A stretch of 64,000 nt of DNA from Marinobacter sp. (lineage in GTDB: Bacteria; Pseudomonadota; Gammaproteobacteria; Pseudomonadales; Oleiphilaceae): NCBI GenBank assembly GCA_022565395.1, contig JAIUMV010000008.1, positions 108,723-172,722 of the forward strand, written 5' to 3'. Each line of letters begins with the position of its first letter. Within the stretch, counting starts at the first letter, position 1. The position numbers and the translations under genes are program-made. Positions 1-8,829 of this stretch are shown here, piece after piece. The notes below the pieces were generated by a model. It did not search any database. It saw nothing but the letters and a program-made list of their open reading frames with translations, and was not told the DNA's origin.

Positions 1-1
1 C

Positions 2-484
2 GTTAATCTGGAAGCCAGCGGCCGCGCCACCGTACAGGCGGAAACCCGTGGCCGCAGTGCAGCCGTGCGTGAACCGGTAGTGGAACTGCAATCCGGCTTT
101 ATCCAGCAGCTTGCCGATGCCGGCGTGACGGTCATTGATCGGGCCGCCATGATGCGCATCACCGACAACCAGCTGGAAGACGGCCAGTTCGAGCGTTTGT
201 CCCCTGACCAGGCGCGGCTGGAAATGCGCGCCCTGGCTGCCCATGCCGACTTGCTGGTGGAACTGCAACAGCCCCGGGCTGACCACTTCGTACTGCGGGT
301 CATTGATGTCAACACCGGTGCCATCCGCACCGTGATGACCAGCAACGGTATTCCGCCGCAACAGGACCAGCGGCGCCAGTGGCAGACCACCGACCGTGGC
401 TTCGCCCGTTATGAACCCGCAGCGGCGCCGGAGGAAACCGGCCAGGAACTCGCCCTGCAACTCCTGGAACGGATCACCAGATAA
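2..484 (+). CDS. Hypothetical protein, 3' part only
   Basis: The reading frame is open from base 2, so the gene begins before the window; 160 codons are visible before TAA. The visible part holds a segment reading AGVTVIDRAAMMRIT followed by a compact alpha/beta-looking region. This resembles periplasmic or lipoprotein domains that combine a predicted mixed sheet with a C-terminal helix, but I do not recognise the family. No membrane segment or catalytic motif is visible. A weak hairpin follows, and the next gene on the same strand begins 61 bases later, so the two may be co-expressed. Function unknown. Confidence 0.75.
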   Translation, partial: VNLEASGRATVQAETRGRSAAVREPVVELQSGFIQQLADAGVTVIDRAAMMRITDNQLEDGQFERLSPDQARLEMRALAAHADLLVELQQPRADHFVLRVIDVNTGAIRTVMTSNGIPPQQDQRRQWQTTDRGFARYEPAAAPEETGQELALQLLERITR

Positions 485-490
485 AAATGA

Positions 491-513
491 AGAAGGTGGC
501 CAGACCGCCTTCT
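491..513 (+). terminator. Weak hairpin after the partial gene
   Basis: A 9-bp stem with one G-U pair (AGAAGGTGG / CCGCCTTCT) and a 5-base loop lies 6 bases after the stop codon. No T-run follows, so it may be a processing or pausing site, not a full intrinsic terminator. Confidence 0.35.
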
Positions 514-545
514 AACTAGCGCTCTGTTCTTTGAGGAAATGCCCC

Positions 546-1931
546 ATGTCTTTCCGTTTTCGGCTACGCATCGCGTTGCTGGTTGTGGTTACCACCGCCC
601 TGAGCTGGTCCGCCACCCTGCACGCCAATGATATCCGCCCCATTGAAGGCAACACTGGCCAGTACATGAGCCCCATCACCAGCGATGGTGTGGTGGCGGA
701 ATGGGTCAACCGCTCCATTAATGCCAATATGGGTGCCACGGCGGGCTCCGCCGTGGGTGCCTATGCCGGCAGCCGCGCCATGAGCAGCATCCCGTTTGTC
801 GGCGGCATGATCGGTAGTCAAGTCGGCCAAAGCGCAGGCCGGGCCGCAGCCCTCCAGGCTGCCGGGGGTGAAGCGCTGATTCGCTCCACCTCGGACCTGT
901 CCTTCAACTCGCTCAACACCATGGCCCAGTGGCTAGCTATCAATCACAGCAGCCGCGCTGATTTTGCCGACATACTGAAAGCGACCCAGGCGGTATATCC
1001 CGAGCTGGCCAGTATCTACCCCGCCGCCGCAGCCCAAGCCCAGGCCCGGGAACAGCAACGCCTGACCGCCGGCCGGGTGGGCTTTACCCTCGACAGCAGT
1101 GGCGGTGCGATACGTATCAACGCCATCGCACCCGACTCTCCCAACCGCAATATCGGAGTAGAACCAGGTGATGTGCTGATCAGCGTTGATGGCCAATTTA
1201 TTCAGGGCGCCACCATTGCCCAGGTATCGCAGCGCCTGCGTGGCCCCGTTGACACCACGGTGGATATCGCCGTAGTGCGGGAAGGGGAGCAGGAGCTGCG
1301 CAGCTACACCCTGACCCGGGCAGTGATTGCAGATCCGGTGCCCCCGCCCACCCAACAGACCTTCGCACCTGCAGCACAGCCAAGCCAACCCGTAGCGCGC
1401 GTGCCCTACACAGATCGGGAGTTCTATGGCAGCTTGTTCCTGGCTGTTACCAGCGATGAAATTGACGGCGTAGGCTTGGGCGGTGACCTTGGCTATTTTG
1501 GCGTCAGCCCCGGTGGCTTTGATGGCTACGTCAAAGGCGAGTTGGTGTACACCGACGACGGCTTTGATATCGAATACTTCGCCTTGCGCATGGATCTTGG
1601 TGCCACCTACAGCATCGATAATGCCTGGTCGTTCTACGGCGCACTGATTCTCAGCGCAGCGGACGTTGAGAATGACGACTTCTCAGAGGACTACACCGGT
1701 TTCGGCTATCGTCTGGGGACCCGCTATGCGGTCAAGTCATCGAACCTGTTTATCGACCTGAGCTACCAGAGCACGCGCCTGGAAGGCACCTTTGAGGACA
1801 AAATCACTCAGTCAGGCCTGCGGTTCGAGTTAGAGCTGGGTATTACCGAAAGCGTTGGCCTGCTTATGAGCTACGAAGACCTCGACTTCGGCAATGCCAT
1901 ACTCATAGGCGTCCGCTTCCGCGGCCACTGA
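546..1931 (+). CDS. Exported PDZ-domain protein with C-terminal outer-membrane-barrel-like region
   Basis: 461 residues. The ATG at 546 is chosen over an upstream TTG because GAGG lies about 9 bases before it. Residues 1-27 form a signal peptide ending in an alanine-rich LHA site. Residues around 65-110 are rich in small residues spaced like a glycine zipper (GSAVGAYAGS, GGMIGSQVGQSAGR), a pattern that can insert in or pack against membranes. A PDZ-like domain spans about 175-260, with the ligand-groove turn GVEPGDVLISVDG. From about 290 to the end there are alternating aromatic beta-strands ending in a GVRFRGH tail, typical of a small outer-membrane barrel. The combination is unusual; periplasmic/outer-membrane location is inferred, function unknown. 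Confidence 0.8.
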   Translation: MSFRFRLRIALLVVVTTALSWSATLHANDIRPIEGNTGQYMSPITSDGVVAEWVNRSINANMGATAGSAVGAYAGSRAMSSIPFVGGMIGSQVGQSAGRAAALQAAGGEALIRSTSDLSFNSLNTMAQWLAINHSSRADFADILKATQAVYPELASIYPAAAAQAQAREQQRLTAGRVGFTLDSSGGAIRINAIAPDSPNRNIGVEPGDVLISVDGQFIQGATIAQVSQRLRGPVDTTVDIAVVREGEQELRSYTLTRAVIADPVPPPTQQTFAPAAQPSQPVARVPYTDREFYGSLFLAVTSDEIDGVGLGGDLGYFGVSPGGFDGYVKGELVYTDDGFDIEYFALRMDLGATYSIDNAWSFYGALILSAADVENDDFSEDYTGFGYRLGTRYAVKSSNLFIDLSYQSTRLEGTFEDKITQSGLRFELELGITESVGLLMSYEDLDFGNAILIGVRFRGH

Positions 1932-1943
1932 TACACCTGCTGA

Positions 1944-1970
1944 CCCTGTCGCCCGCCCCGGGCGACAGGG
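1944..1970. terminator. Strong hairpin, terminator-like
   Basis: A perfect 12-bp stem (CCCTGTCGCCCG / CGGGCGACAGGG) with a 3-base loop lies 12 bases after the PDZ/barrel gene. No T-run follows, so whether it terminates by itself is uncertain. Confidence 0.55.
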
Positions 1971-2052
1971 CTGCCACTTGCAAGCTCGCCCTACGGTGTT
2001 AATGTCCTGCCATAACGCCGTATGACAGCTTCTTGTGGAGTAACAGCAAAAC

Positions 2053-3204
2053 ATGGTTCGCCTTCTGCAATCTGCGGTTTCCCAGGGCAAGGCCCTGTCC
2101 GACCGCGCCGCCATCATGGCCAACAATGCCTACGACCGTGTCTTCCGCGCAGCCAGCCTGGTGCAGGCCGGGCAAACACCCTTCGACGTCCTGATGGACG
2201 ATGGTTTGGTCACCCTGCGCTACTACCCGCCCCTGCAGGACAGTGAGATTGAGCTGGACGATAGGGTGGTGCCGGTGGCGCGGGAGAACTTCCGCACACC
2301 CGTAGTGATTGTGCCGCCCCTGGCCATCAATATGCTGATCTATGACCTCTTCCCCAACCGCAGCCTGGTGAAATACCTGCGCGCCCGGGGCTTTCCAGTC
2401 TATCTGGTGGACTGGGGCAAGCCCACCCGCCGGCACAACCACTACAACCTCCACACCTACGTGGCAGAGCTGCTGCCCCTGTATCTGGACCGGGTACGCG
2501 CCCACAGCGGTGAGCAGCAGTTGTCCTTGCATGGCTGGAGCCTGGGGGGCATGTTTACCATGTTCTACACCGCCCTGAGTAAAGACCCCGATATTCGCAA
2601 TGTCATGATTCTGGGGTCACCCGTGGATAGCCACGCCTCCGGCGTACTCGGCATGGTCAACCGCTATCTGGGTGAAGTGGCTCAGCAGGTGCGGGACAAA
2701 ACCGGCTTTCGCCTGCACAGCCTGAAACCGGACCTGTTCTATACCCCCGGCTGGGCCAACACCATCGGCTTCAAACTCACCAACCCCATCGGCAGCATCA
2801 AAGGCTACTGGGAACTGGTAGCCAACCTGAGTGATCGGGAATTTGTCACCAACCACGCCACCACCGCAGCGTTTCTGGATCGTATGGTGGCCTACCCCGG
2901 CGGTGTGATTCAGGACACCATCGTGCGGGTGTGGATGGACAACCAGATGGCCCGCGGCGAGATCCAGATTGGCGATGACATCGCCAGGCTGGAAAACATC
3001 CGGGCCAACGTACTGGCCATCGCCGGACGTCATGACACCATGGTCACCCCCAAAGCGGCCAAGTCCCTGCTGGATCAGGTCTCCTCCACTGACAAGACCT
3101 TCAAGGTGGTGCCCGGTGGCCATATGGGTATTCTCGCGGGCAGCAAGGCTCCTCAGGCCAGTTGGGTGGAATTGGCCGACTGGCTGGCAGAAAGGTCTGA
3201 TTAA
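2053..3204 (+). CDS. PhaC-like alpha/beta hydrolase with a serine nucleophile
   Basis: 383 residues. The fold resembles class III polyhydroxyalkanoate synthase PhaC: a central strand reading VYLVDWG (about 116-122), a nucleophile elbow HGWSLGG with Ser163, a catalytic Asp in GRHDTMV (Asp328) and a His in PGGHMG (His357). True PhaC enzymes carry a cysteine in a G-x-C-x-G box; here the position is serine, which fits an esterase, lipase or acyl-transferase better than a polymerase. No PhaE partner is adjacent. GGAG lies 12 bases before the ATG. The following GMC oxidoreductase is 77 bases downstream on the same strand, so a shared role in alcohol or acyl metabolism is possible but not shown. Confidence 0.85.
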   Translation: MVRLLQSAVSQGKALSDRAAIMANNAYDRVFRAASLVQAGQTPFDVLMDDGLVTLRYYPPLQDSEIELDDRVVPVARENFRTPVVIVPPLAINMLIYDLFPNRSLVKYLRARGFPVYLVDWGKPTRRHNHYNLHTYVAELLPLYLDRVRAHSGEQQLSLHGWSLGGMFTMFYTALSKDPDIRNVMILGSPVDSHASGVLGMVNRYLGEVAQQVRDKTGFRLHSLKPDLFYTPGWANTIGFKLTNPIGSIKGYWELVANLSDREFVTNHATTAAFLDRMVAYPGGVIQDTIVRVWMDNQMARGEIQIGDDIARLENIRANVLAIAGRHDTMVTPKAAKSLLDQVSSTDKTFKVVPGGHMGILAGSKAPQASWVELADWLAERSD

Positions 3205-3281
3205 TCGCGCCGGTTTAGGCTACTCTCTACCTCGTGTAATGCCGTGCCCCGGAGGGCGGCAACAATAACAACGAGGTAGCC

Positions 3282-4862
3282 ATGGAATTTGATTACATTG
3301 TGGTGGGTGCGGGCTCTGCCGGCTGCGCCCTGGCAGCACGACTGAGTGAAGACCCCGATGTCCAGGTGTGCTTGCTGGAAGCCGGTGGCCGGGACAGCTC
3401 ACCGCTGATTCACATGCCCTTTGGTGCGGTGGTCATGCTACCCGGCAAATACCAGAACTGGGGCTTCCAGACGGTGCCGCAAGCGGGCCTGAATGGTCGT
3501 CGTGGTTACCAGCCACGGGGTAAAACCCTCGGCGGTTCCAGCTCCATCAATGCCATGGCCTACGTGCGTGGTCATCAGGACGACTATAACGACTGGCAAC
3601 ACCTGGGCTGGGGCTGGGACACCGTACTGCCCTATTTCCGCAAATCTGAACACAACGAGCGGGGAGAAGACGCGTACCACGGTGTCGGCGGCCCCCTCAA
3701 CGTGGCGGACCTGCGCTCCCCCAACCCCGTGTCTCACGCCTATATCGAAGCCGCAAAAAGCCTCGGATACCGCCATAACAGTGACTTCAATGGTGCCGAC
3801 CAGGAAGGGGTCGGGCTCTATCAGGTGACCCAGAAAAACGGCCGCCGCTGCAGTACCGCCCAGGCCTTCCTGCGTCCGGCAGAACAACGAGCCAACCTGA
3901 CCATCCTGACCCAGGCCCGCGCCCTCAAACTGACTTTGGACGGCACCACCTGTACCGGCGTTGACATTTTGCAGGGCAAGACCCGCAAAACCCTGAAAGC
4001 ACGCCGGGAGGTGATTGTCAGCGCCGGAGCACTGCAATCGCCGCAACTGTTGATGTTGTCCGGTATCGGCCCGGCAGGTGAACTGCACAAACACGGCATT
4101 CCCCTGCTGCACGAACTGCCAGGGGTCGGCCAGAACCTGCAGGACCACCCGGACTACATCACCGCCTATACCTCCCGCTTCAAGGGCCTAATGGGCTTCA
4201 GCCCAGTGGGTATTTTCAATAACGCCCGCGGTCTGATGCAGTACCTGCGCAACGGCACCGGCTGCCTGACCACCAACTTTGCCGAGGGTGGCGCCTTCCT
4301 GAAGACCGACCCGTCCCTGGCGCGACCGGACATCCAGTTCCATTTTGTGATCAGCATTGTTGATGACCATGCCCGCAAGATTCACATGCAGCACGGGTTC
4401 AGCTGCCATGTCTGTGTACTGCGTCCGAAAAGCAAAGGCAGCGTGACCCTGGCATCCGCCGACCCCTTGGCCGACCCGCTGATCGACCCGGCGTTCCTGC
4501 AGCATGACGACGACATGACCGCCCTGATGAAGGGGGTGCAGGTGATGAAGAATGTGATGGAAAGCCAGCCCCTGGCCCCTTACCGGGACCGGGAAATCTT
4601 TGGTGAGTCCAGCCTCAATAACAGCGAACTGGAGCAGTTGGTGCGCAACCGCACTGATACGGTCTATCACCCCATTGGCACCTGCCGGATGGGGAATGAT
4701 GAGCTGGCGGTAGTGGGTCCGGACTGCCGGGTACGGGGCCTGGAGGGTCTGCGGGTGGTGGATGCCTCAGTGCTGCCCAACCTGATTGGCGGTAACACCA
4801 ATGCCCCCACCATCATGGTGGCGGAGCGGGTAGCGGACCTGATACGTCAACAGGCAGGCTGA
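3282..4862 (+). CDS. GMC-family FAD-dependent alcohol/choline dehydrogenase (AlkJ-like)
   Basis: 526 residues, the usual size for the glucose-methanol-choline oxidoreductase family. The N-terminal FAD-binding motif GAGSAGCALAARL is at about 8-20, the second GMC signature GALQSPQLLMLSGIG is near 245-260, and the C-terminal active-site region YHPIGTCRMG places the catalytic His at 463, followed by the conserved GGNTNAPT asparagine region near 505. Members such as AlkJ oxidise medium-chain or aliphatic alcohols with electron transfer to quinone; others oxidise choline. No betaine aldehyde dehydrogenase or BetI is nearby, so an aliphatic alcohol substrate is more likely. The stop codon directly abuts that of the convergent lipoprotein gene, with no bases between. 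Confidence 0.92.
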   Translation: MEFDYIVVGAGSAGCALAARLSEDPDVQVCLLEAGGRDSSPLIHMPFGAVVMLPGKYQNWGFQTVPQAGLNGRRGYQPRGKTLGGSSSINAMAYVRGHQDDYNDWQHLGWGWDTVLPYFRKSEHNERGEDAYHGVGGPLNVADLRSPNPVSHAYIEAAKSLGYRHNSDFNGADQEGVGLYQVTQKNGRRCSTAQAFLRPAEQRANLTILTQARALKLTLDGTTCTGVDILQGKTRKTLKARREVIVSAGALQSPQLLMLSGIGPAGELHKHGIPLLHELPGVGQNLQDHPDYITAYTSRFKGLMGFSPVGIFNNARGLMQYLRNGTGCLTTNFAEGGAFLKTDPSLARPDIQFHFVISIVDDHARKIHMQHGFSCHVCVLRPKSKGSVTLASADPLADPLIDPAFLQHDDDMTALMKGVQVMKNVMESQPLAPYRDREIFGESSLNNSELEQLVRNRTDTVYHPIGTCRMGNDELAVVGPDCRVRGLEGLRVVDASVLPNLIGGNTNAPTIMVAERVADLIRQQAG

Positions 4863-5537
4863 TCAGCGACAGAAGGGCCAGACCTGCCAGAACCGGCGGC
4901 AGCGGAAGCGGTCTTCGCAACCGTCGAGTTGCTGCCGGTAGGCGGCGGATCTGTCCCGCACCTGCCGCGCCGCCCGCTGTACTTGGGGTTTCTGGCGCCA
5001 GGTGCCGCGTCGGTAGCCGCCGCGCCCCTCATGGTAGGCCAGGTACAGGTGCTCCGGGTTATGCAGGGACACCCCGACCTGACGATGGGTGCCCTGGTTA
5101 TACCAACCGATGAAATCCAGCGCGTGTTTCATATGACTGCGGCGGGCAAAGGCACCGGCCGCGTCCGCCTTGTACTCGCCCCACACCGGATCCTGCGCCT
5201 GCGCATAGCCAAAGGCTGAGGAAGGGCGTTTCCAGGGGATAAACCCCAGCAACCTGGTCCGTTCCGGTCGCACATGGCTCCGGAATGACGACTCCCGCTG
5301 CACAAAGGCAAACTGGGTCGCCACCGGCGTGCCCCATTTTTTCTCCGAGCGCACCGCATAGTCATACCATTTGGGATGCTGATCCAGCACCTCGCAAATG
5401 TTGTGCTGGTTGGCGGGCGGGGCATGGGCAAACATGGCACAACCGGGCAAAACCACCAGAACAGCCAATAGCAGCAGCATCCTGGCGGGAGCCAGGACAC
5501 CCGGAATCAGCGCGGCAGGGGGTGTTTTAGACAGCAT
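4863..5537 (-). CDS. Lipoprotein with lytic-transglycosylase-like (SLT) domain
   Basis: 224 residues from the ATG at 5537; a second ATG at 5480 (residue 20) starts just before the hydrophobic core. The segment LLLLAVLVVLPGCAMF carries a lipobox (LPGC), so the product is probably lipidated and membrane-anchored in the periplasm. The region FAFVQRESSF resembles the catalytic-glutamate motif of lysozyme-like transglycosylases, followed by AFGYAQAQDPVWGEY and a downstream FIGWYNQGT and HLYLAYHEGRGGY, which match the SLT layout. Likely role: cleaving peptidoglycan glycan strands. Convergent with and directly abutting the GMC gene. No strong ribosome binding site before either start. Confidence 0.8.
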   Translation of the reverse strand: MLSKTPPAALIPGVLAPARMLLLLAVLVVLPGCAMFAHAPPANQHNICEVLDQHPKWYDYAVRSEKKWGTPVATQFAFVQRESSFRSHVRPERTRLLGFIPWKRPSSAFGYAQAQDPVWGEYKADAAGAFARRSHMKHALDFIGWYNQGTHRQVGVSLHNPEHLYLAYHEGRGGYRRGTWRQKPQVQRAARQVRDRSAAYRQQLDGCEDRFRCRRFWQVWPFCR

Positions 5538-5698
5538 GGCTGGATTAAACCACGTACCCCTTTCGGTTTACACCCAAAAAGTCATGCAAATTCAGTTAGA
5601 AATGGTAATCTTTTGGCAAGGTCATGTCATTCAGCCATCACGGGAGCCTCCTGTCATGACCTGCCACCGACTCCCGGGTAAGGCTCACTAAACACACT

Positions 5699-8491
5699 AT
5701 GCAACTGGCGCTTCTTATTCTGATGCCCTTATTGGGCGCCCTGTTGCCCGCCGTCCGTCGACATGACCCGGTGGTACGGCTTGCTGTGCTCGCCGCGCTG
5801 CCAGCACTGGCCAGTCTAATGTTGCTATTAAGCCTGTTACCTCAGGTGCTGGCTGGCGAAACCCTGCTCTGGACCCGGGAGTGGGTACCCACCCTGGGGC
5901 TGTCAGTGTCCCTGCGGCTAGACGGCCTGGCCTGGCTGTTTGCCACCCTGATTACCGGCATTGGCTGCCTGATTATCCTCTACGCCCGCTTCTACTTTGC
6001 CGGCAAATCCACGGCCGGGCGTTTCTATACCCTGATACTGCTGTTTATGGCCGCCATGCTGGGCATTGTGCTGTCGGAAAACCTGCTGGTGATGCTGGTG
6101 TTCTGGGAGCTGACCAGTCTGGTGTCCTTCCTGCTGATCGGCTTCAGCTGGGACAAGCGAGGCGCCCGGCGCGGTGCCCGTATGTCTTTGGTCATCACCG
6201 CCGGTGGCGGCCTGGCCTTGCTGGCGGGCATCGTACTGCTGGGGCAGGTGGTGGGCAGCTACCAGCTCACTGACGTGCTGGCCGCTGGCGATGAAATCAG
6301 GGCCCACGCCCAATACCCCCTGATTCTGTCGCTGATTCTGCTCGGTGCCTTTACCAAATCCGCGCAGTTCCCGTTTCACCTCTGGCTGCCTCATGCCATG
6401 GCAGCGCCCACGCCCGTATCGGCCTATCTGCACTCCGCCACTATGGTCAAAGCAGGGCTGTTCCTGATGGCCCGGCTGCATCCGGCGCTGGCGGATACCG
6501 AGCTGTGGTTCACCCTGGTCACCATCACCGGCATGCTCACCCTGATGGTGGGCGCCTTTGTCGCCATGTTCATGCACGACATCAAGGGGCTGCTGGCCTA
6601 CTCCACCGTGTCCCACCTTGGGCTGATCACCTTACTGCTGGGCCTGGGCACGCCTATGGCCCTGGCGGCAGCCCTGTTCCATCTGGTTTGCCACGCCCTG
6701 TTCAAGGCCCCGCTGTTCATGATGGCAGGCTATGTGGACCAGGCCACCGGCAGCCGGGATATGCAGCAGATCAACGGCCTGTGGCGCTATATGCCGGCGC
6801 TGATGGTGCTGACGGCCATTCCGGCGGCGGCCATGGCAGGACTGCCCTTGATGAGCGGCTATCTGAGCAAAAAGATGCTGTTTGTGGAGAGCCTGCAGGT
6901 CAGCAGCCCGGACTGGGCAACCCTGGTCATCCCCGTCTGGGTGACTCTGGCGGGGCTGTTCTCGGTGGCTTATTCCATTCGCATCTTCCATAACGTGTTT
7001 TTCAACGGCAAACCGGTGGAGCTGCCCATCTATCCACCGAAAAAAATCAGCAACAGCGCCCTGAGCCCGCTGTTTCTTCTCGCCGCCGCCACTCTGGCCG
7101 TGGGGCTGGCGCCCCAGCTGGCCTATCAGTGGCTGGTGCAGCCGGCGGTCTCTGCAGCAAACGGCCTGCCCCTGCCCCCCTATGATTTCAGCCAGCTGGG
7201 CGCCCGCTTGCCGTTACTGATGGGGATCGTTGCCCTCATCGGGGGGCTGTTGTTCTACATGGCCCGCAACCCCCTGTTTGCCATTCATGCCCGGCTGCCG
7301 GAAGTGGATGCGAAAGAGATTTTCGAGTGGCTGATGCAGCGCTGCATCCGTTTTTCCCAGCATCAGGTGTACGGGCTTGAGAATGGCTCCCTGCAACGCT
7401 ATCTGGCCCTGCTACTGGGCACCGCCGTGGTGATGGGGTTCTGGGCCACCGAGGGCTTCAGAGACTGGCAGGGCAGCATTGCCCTGCAACCGCTGGATGC
7501 CATGACCCTGCTGGGGGGGCTGATACTTTGCGGGGCGGCGTTTGGCGTGGCCATTTTCCATCACCAACGCCTGCCTGCCTTGCTGTTGCTGGGTGTCACC
7601 GGGCTATTTGTGACCCTCACCTTTGCCCGCTTTTCGGCGCCGGACCTGGCGCTGACCCAGCTGTCAGTGGAGGTGATGGCGGTGGTGATCATGATGCTGG
7701 CGCTGTCCTTCCTGCCCCAGCAGTCACCGTCGGAATCCCGCTGGCCCCGGGTCAGCCGGGACCTAATTATCGCTGGCGTGGCGGGCCTTGGGGTCGCCCT
7801 GTTTGCCTTTGCCATTCTGACCCGGCCGATGGAGTCCATTTCCAGCTTCTTCCTCGCCAACAGCGTCAGCGGCGGCGGTGGCACCAACGTAGTGAACGTC
7901 ATTCTGGTGGATTTCCGCGGCTTCGATACCCTGGGGGAAATCACCGTGCTGGGGATTGCGGCGGTGGCAGTGTTCGCCTTTACCCGTGATCTGCACCTGA
8001 AAGAGCGGGCGGTGCCCATTGCCGATGAGAACTGGGTGGCCGAGCCCCACCCCATCATCCTCAGTATGGTGGCCCGCCTGGTGTTACCCATTGCGTTTCT
8101 GGTATCCGCCTACATCTTCCTGCGAGGGCACAACCTGCCGGGTGGTGGTTTCATTGCCGGGCTGGTCACCGCCGTCGCACTGACCCTGCAATATATGGCC
8201 GGGGGGCTGGCATGGGCGCAAAGCCGTATGGTGATGCAGTTCCGCCCACTGATTGGTGCTGGCCTTTTAGTGGCGCTGTTTACCGGACTGGCTAGCTGGG
8301 TTTTTGGCTACCCCTTCCTGACCTCCGCCTTCGGCTACGTCCACTGGCCACTGATCGGCAAGTTCGAGCTGGCCAGTGCATTGGTGTTTGATCTTGGGGT
8401 TTATCTGACTGTCGTGGGCGCTACCCTGCTGATTCTGGCTAACCTGGGCAAACTGATGACAGTCGCCGGCCCCGGCAAGGAGATTGGCTGA
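5699..8491 (+). CDS. mrpA: Mrp cation/proton antiporter subunit A fused to subunit B domain
   Basis: 930 residues. The first ~650 residues are a many-helix NuoL/MrpA-type core including the Proton_antipo signature [19 protein letters not shown], a quinone-oxidoreductase-like proton channel. After about residue 780 comes an MrpB-like domain ([20 protein letters not shown], then [11 protein letters not shown]). In Firmicutes MrpA and MrpB are separate; this A-B fusion is the form usual in proteobacteria. The complex exchanges Na+ (or K+) for protons across the inner membrane, for salt and alkali tolerance. First gene of a six-gene operon; its TGA overlaps the next ATG by one base. A 161-base upstream gap follows the divergent lipoprotein gene. 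Confidence 0.95.
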   Translation: MQLALLILMPLLGALLPAVRRHDPVVRLAVLAALPALASLMLLLSLLPQVLAGETLLWTREWVPTLGLSVSLRLDGLAWLFATLITGIGCLIILYARFYFAGKSTAGRFYTLILLFMAAMLGIVLSENLLVMLVFWELTSLVSFLLIGFSWDKRGARRGARMSLVITAGGGLALLAGIVLLGQVVGSYQLTDVLAAGDEIRAHAQYPLILSLILLGAFTKSAQFPFHLWLPHAMAAPTPVSAYLHSATMVKAGLFLMARLHPALADTELWFTLVTITGMLTLMVGAFVAMFMHDIKGLLAYSTVSHLGLITLLLGLGTPMALAAALFHLVCHALFKAPLFMMAGYVDQATGSRDMQQINGLWRYMPALMVLTAIPAAAMAGLPLMSGYLSKKMLFVESLQVSSPDWATLVIPVWVTLAGLFSVAYSIRIFHNVFFNGKPVELPIYPPKKISNSALSPLFLLAAATLAVGLAPQLAYQWLVQPAVSAANGLPLPPYDFSQLGARLPLLMGIVALIGGLLFYMARNPLFAIHARLPEVDAKEIFEWLMQRCIRFSQHQVYGLENGSLQRYLALLLGTAVVMGFWATEGFRDWQGSIALQPLDAMTLLGGLILCGAAFGVAIFHHQRLPALLLLGVTGLFVTLTFARFSAPDLALTQLSVEVMAVVIMMLALSFLPQQSPSESRWPRVSRDLIIAGVAGLGVALFAFAILTRPMESISSFFLANSVSGGGGTNVVNVILVDFRGFDTLGEITVLGIAAVAVFAFTRDLHLKERAVPIADENWVAEPHPIILSMVARLVLPIAFLVSAYIFLRGHNLPGGGFIAGLVTAVALTLQYMAGGLAWAQSRMVMQFRPLIGAGLLVALFTGLASWVFGYPFLTSAFGYVHWPLIGKFELASALVFDLGVYLTVVGATLLILANLGKLMTVAGPGKEIG

Positions 8492-8829
8492 TGGAACTGC
8501 TGTTTGCCATTACCCTGGGGGTTCTCACCAGCACCGGTGTCTACCTGCTGCTGCGGGCACGGACCTTTTCCGTGGTATTGGGGCTGACGCTATTGTCCCA
8601 CGCCGTCAACCTGTTCCTGTTTGGTATGGGGCGGCTGAAAACCGATTCCCCAGCCGTCATCGGTAAGGCGCTGGAGCATGCCGATCCGCTGCCCCAGGCG
8701 CTGGTACTGACCGCCATTGTCATCGGCTTTGCCATGACCGCCTTTGTGGTGGTACTGGCCCTGAAAGCCGCCGTAGAGCTGCGCAACGACCATGTGGATG
8801 GCGAAGACCCCAACGAGGACCGGCCATGA
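8491..8829 (+). CDS. mrpC: Mrp antiporter subunit C (NuoK-like)
   Basis: 112 residues with three predicted membrane helices, equivalent to NuoK of complex I. The start overlaps the mrpA stop (TGATG) and its stop overlaps the mrpD start (ATGA), so translation is probably coupled along the operon. The charged C-terminal tail (HVDGEDPNEDRP) is cytoplasmic by analogy. Confidence 0.94.
   Translation: MELLFAITLGVLTSTGVYLLLRARTFSVVLGLTLLSHAVNLFLFGMGRLKTDSPAVIGKALEHADPLPQALVLTAIVIGFAMTAFVVVLALKAAVELRNDHVDGEDPNEDRP

Noticed and set aside
5538..5698. Sodium riboswitch before mrpA
   Set aside because: Some inverted repeats (GGTCATG / CATGACC) exist, but I cannot match the known Na+ riboswitch core.
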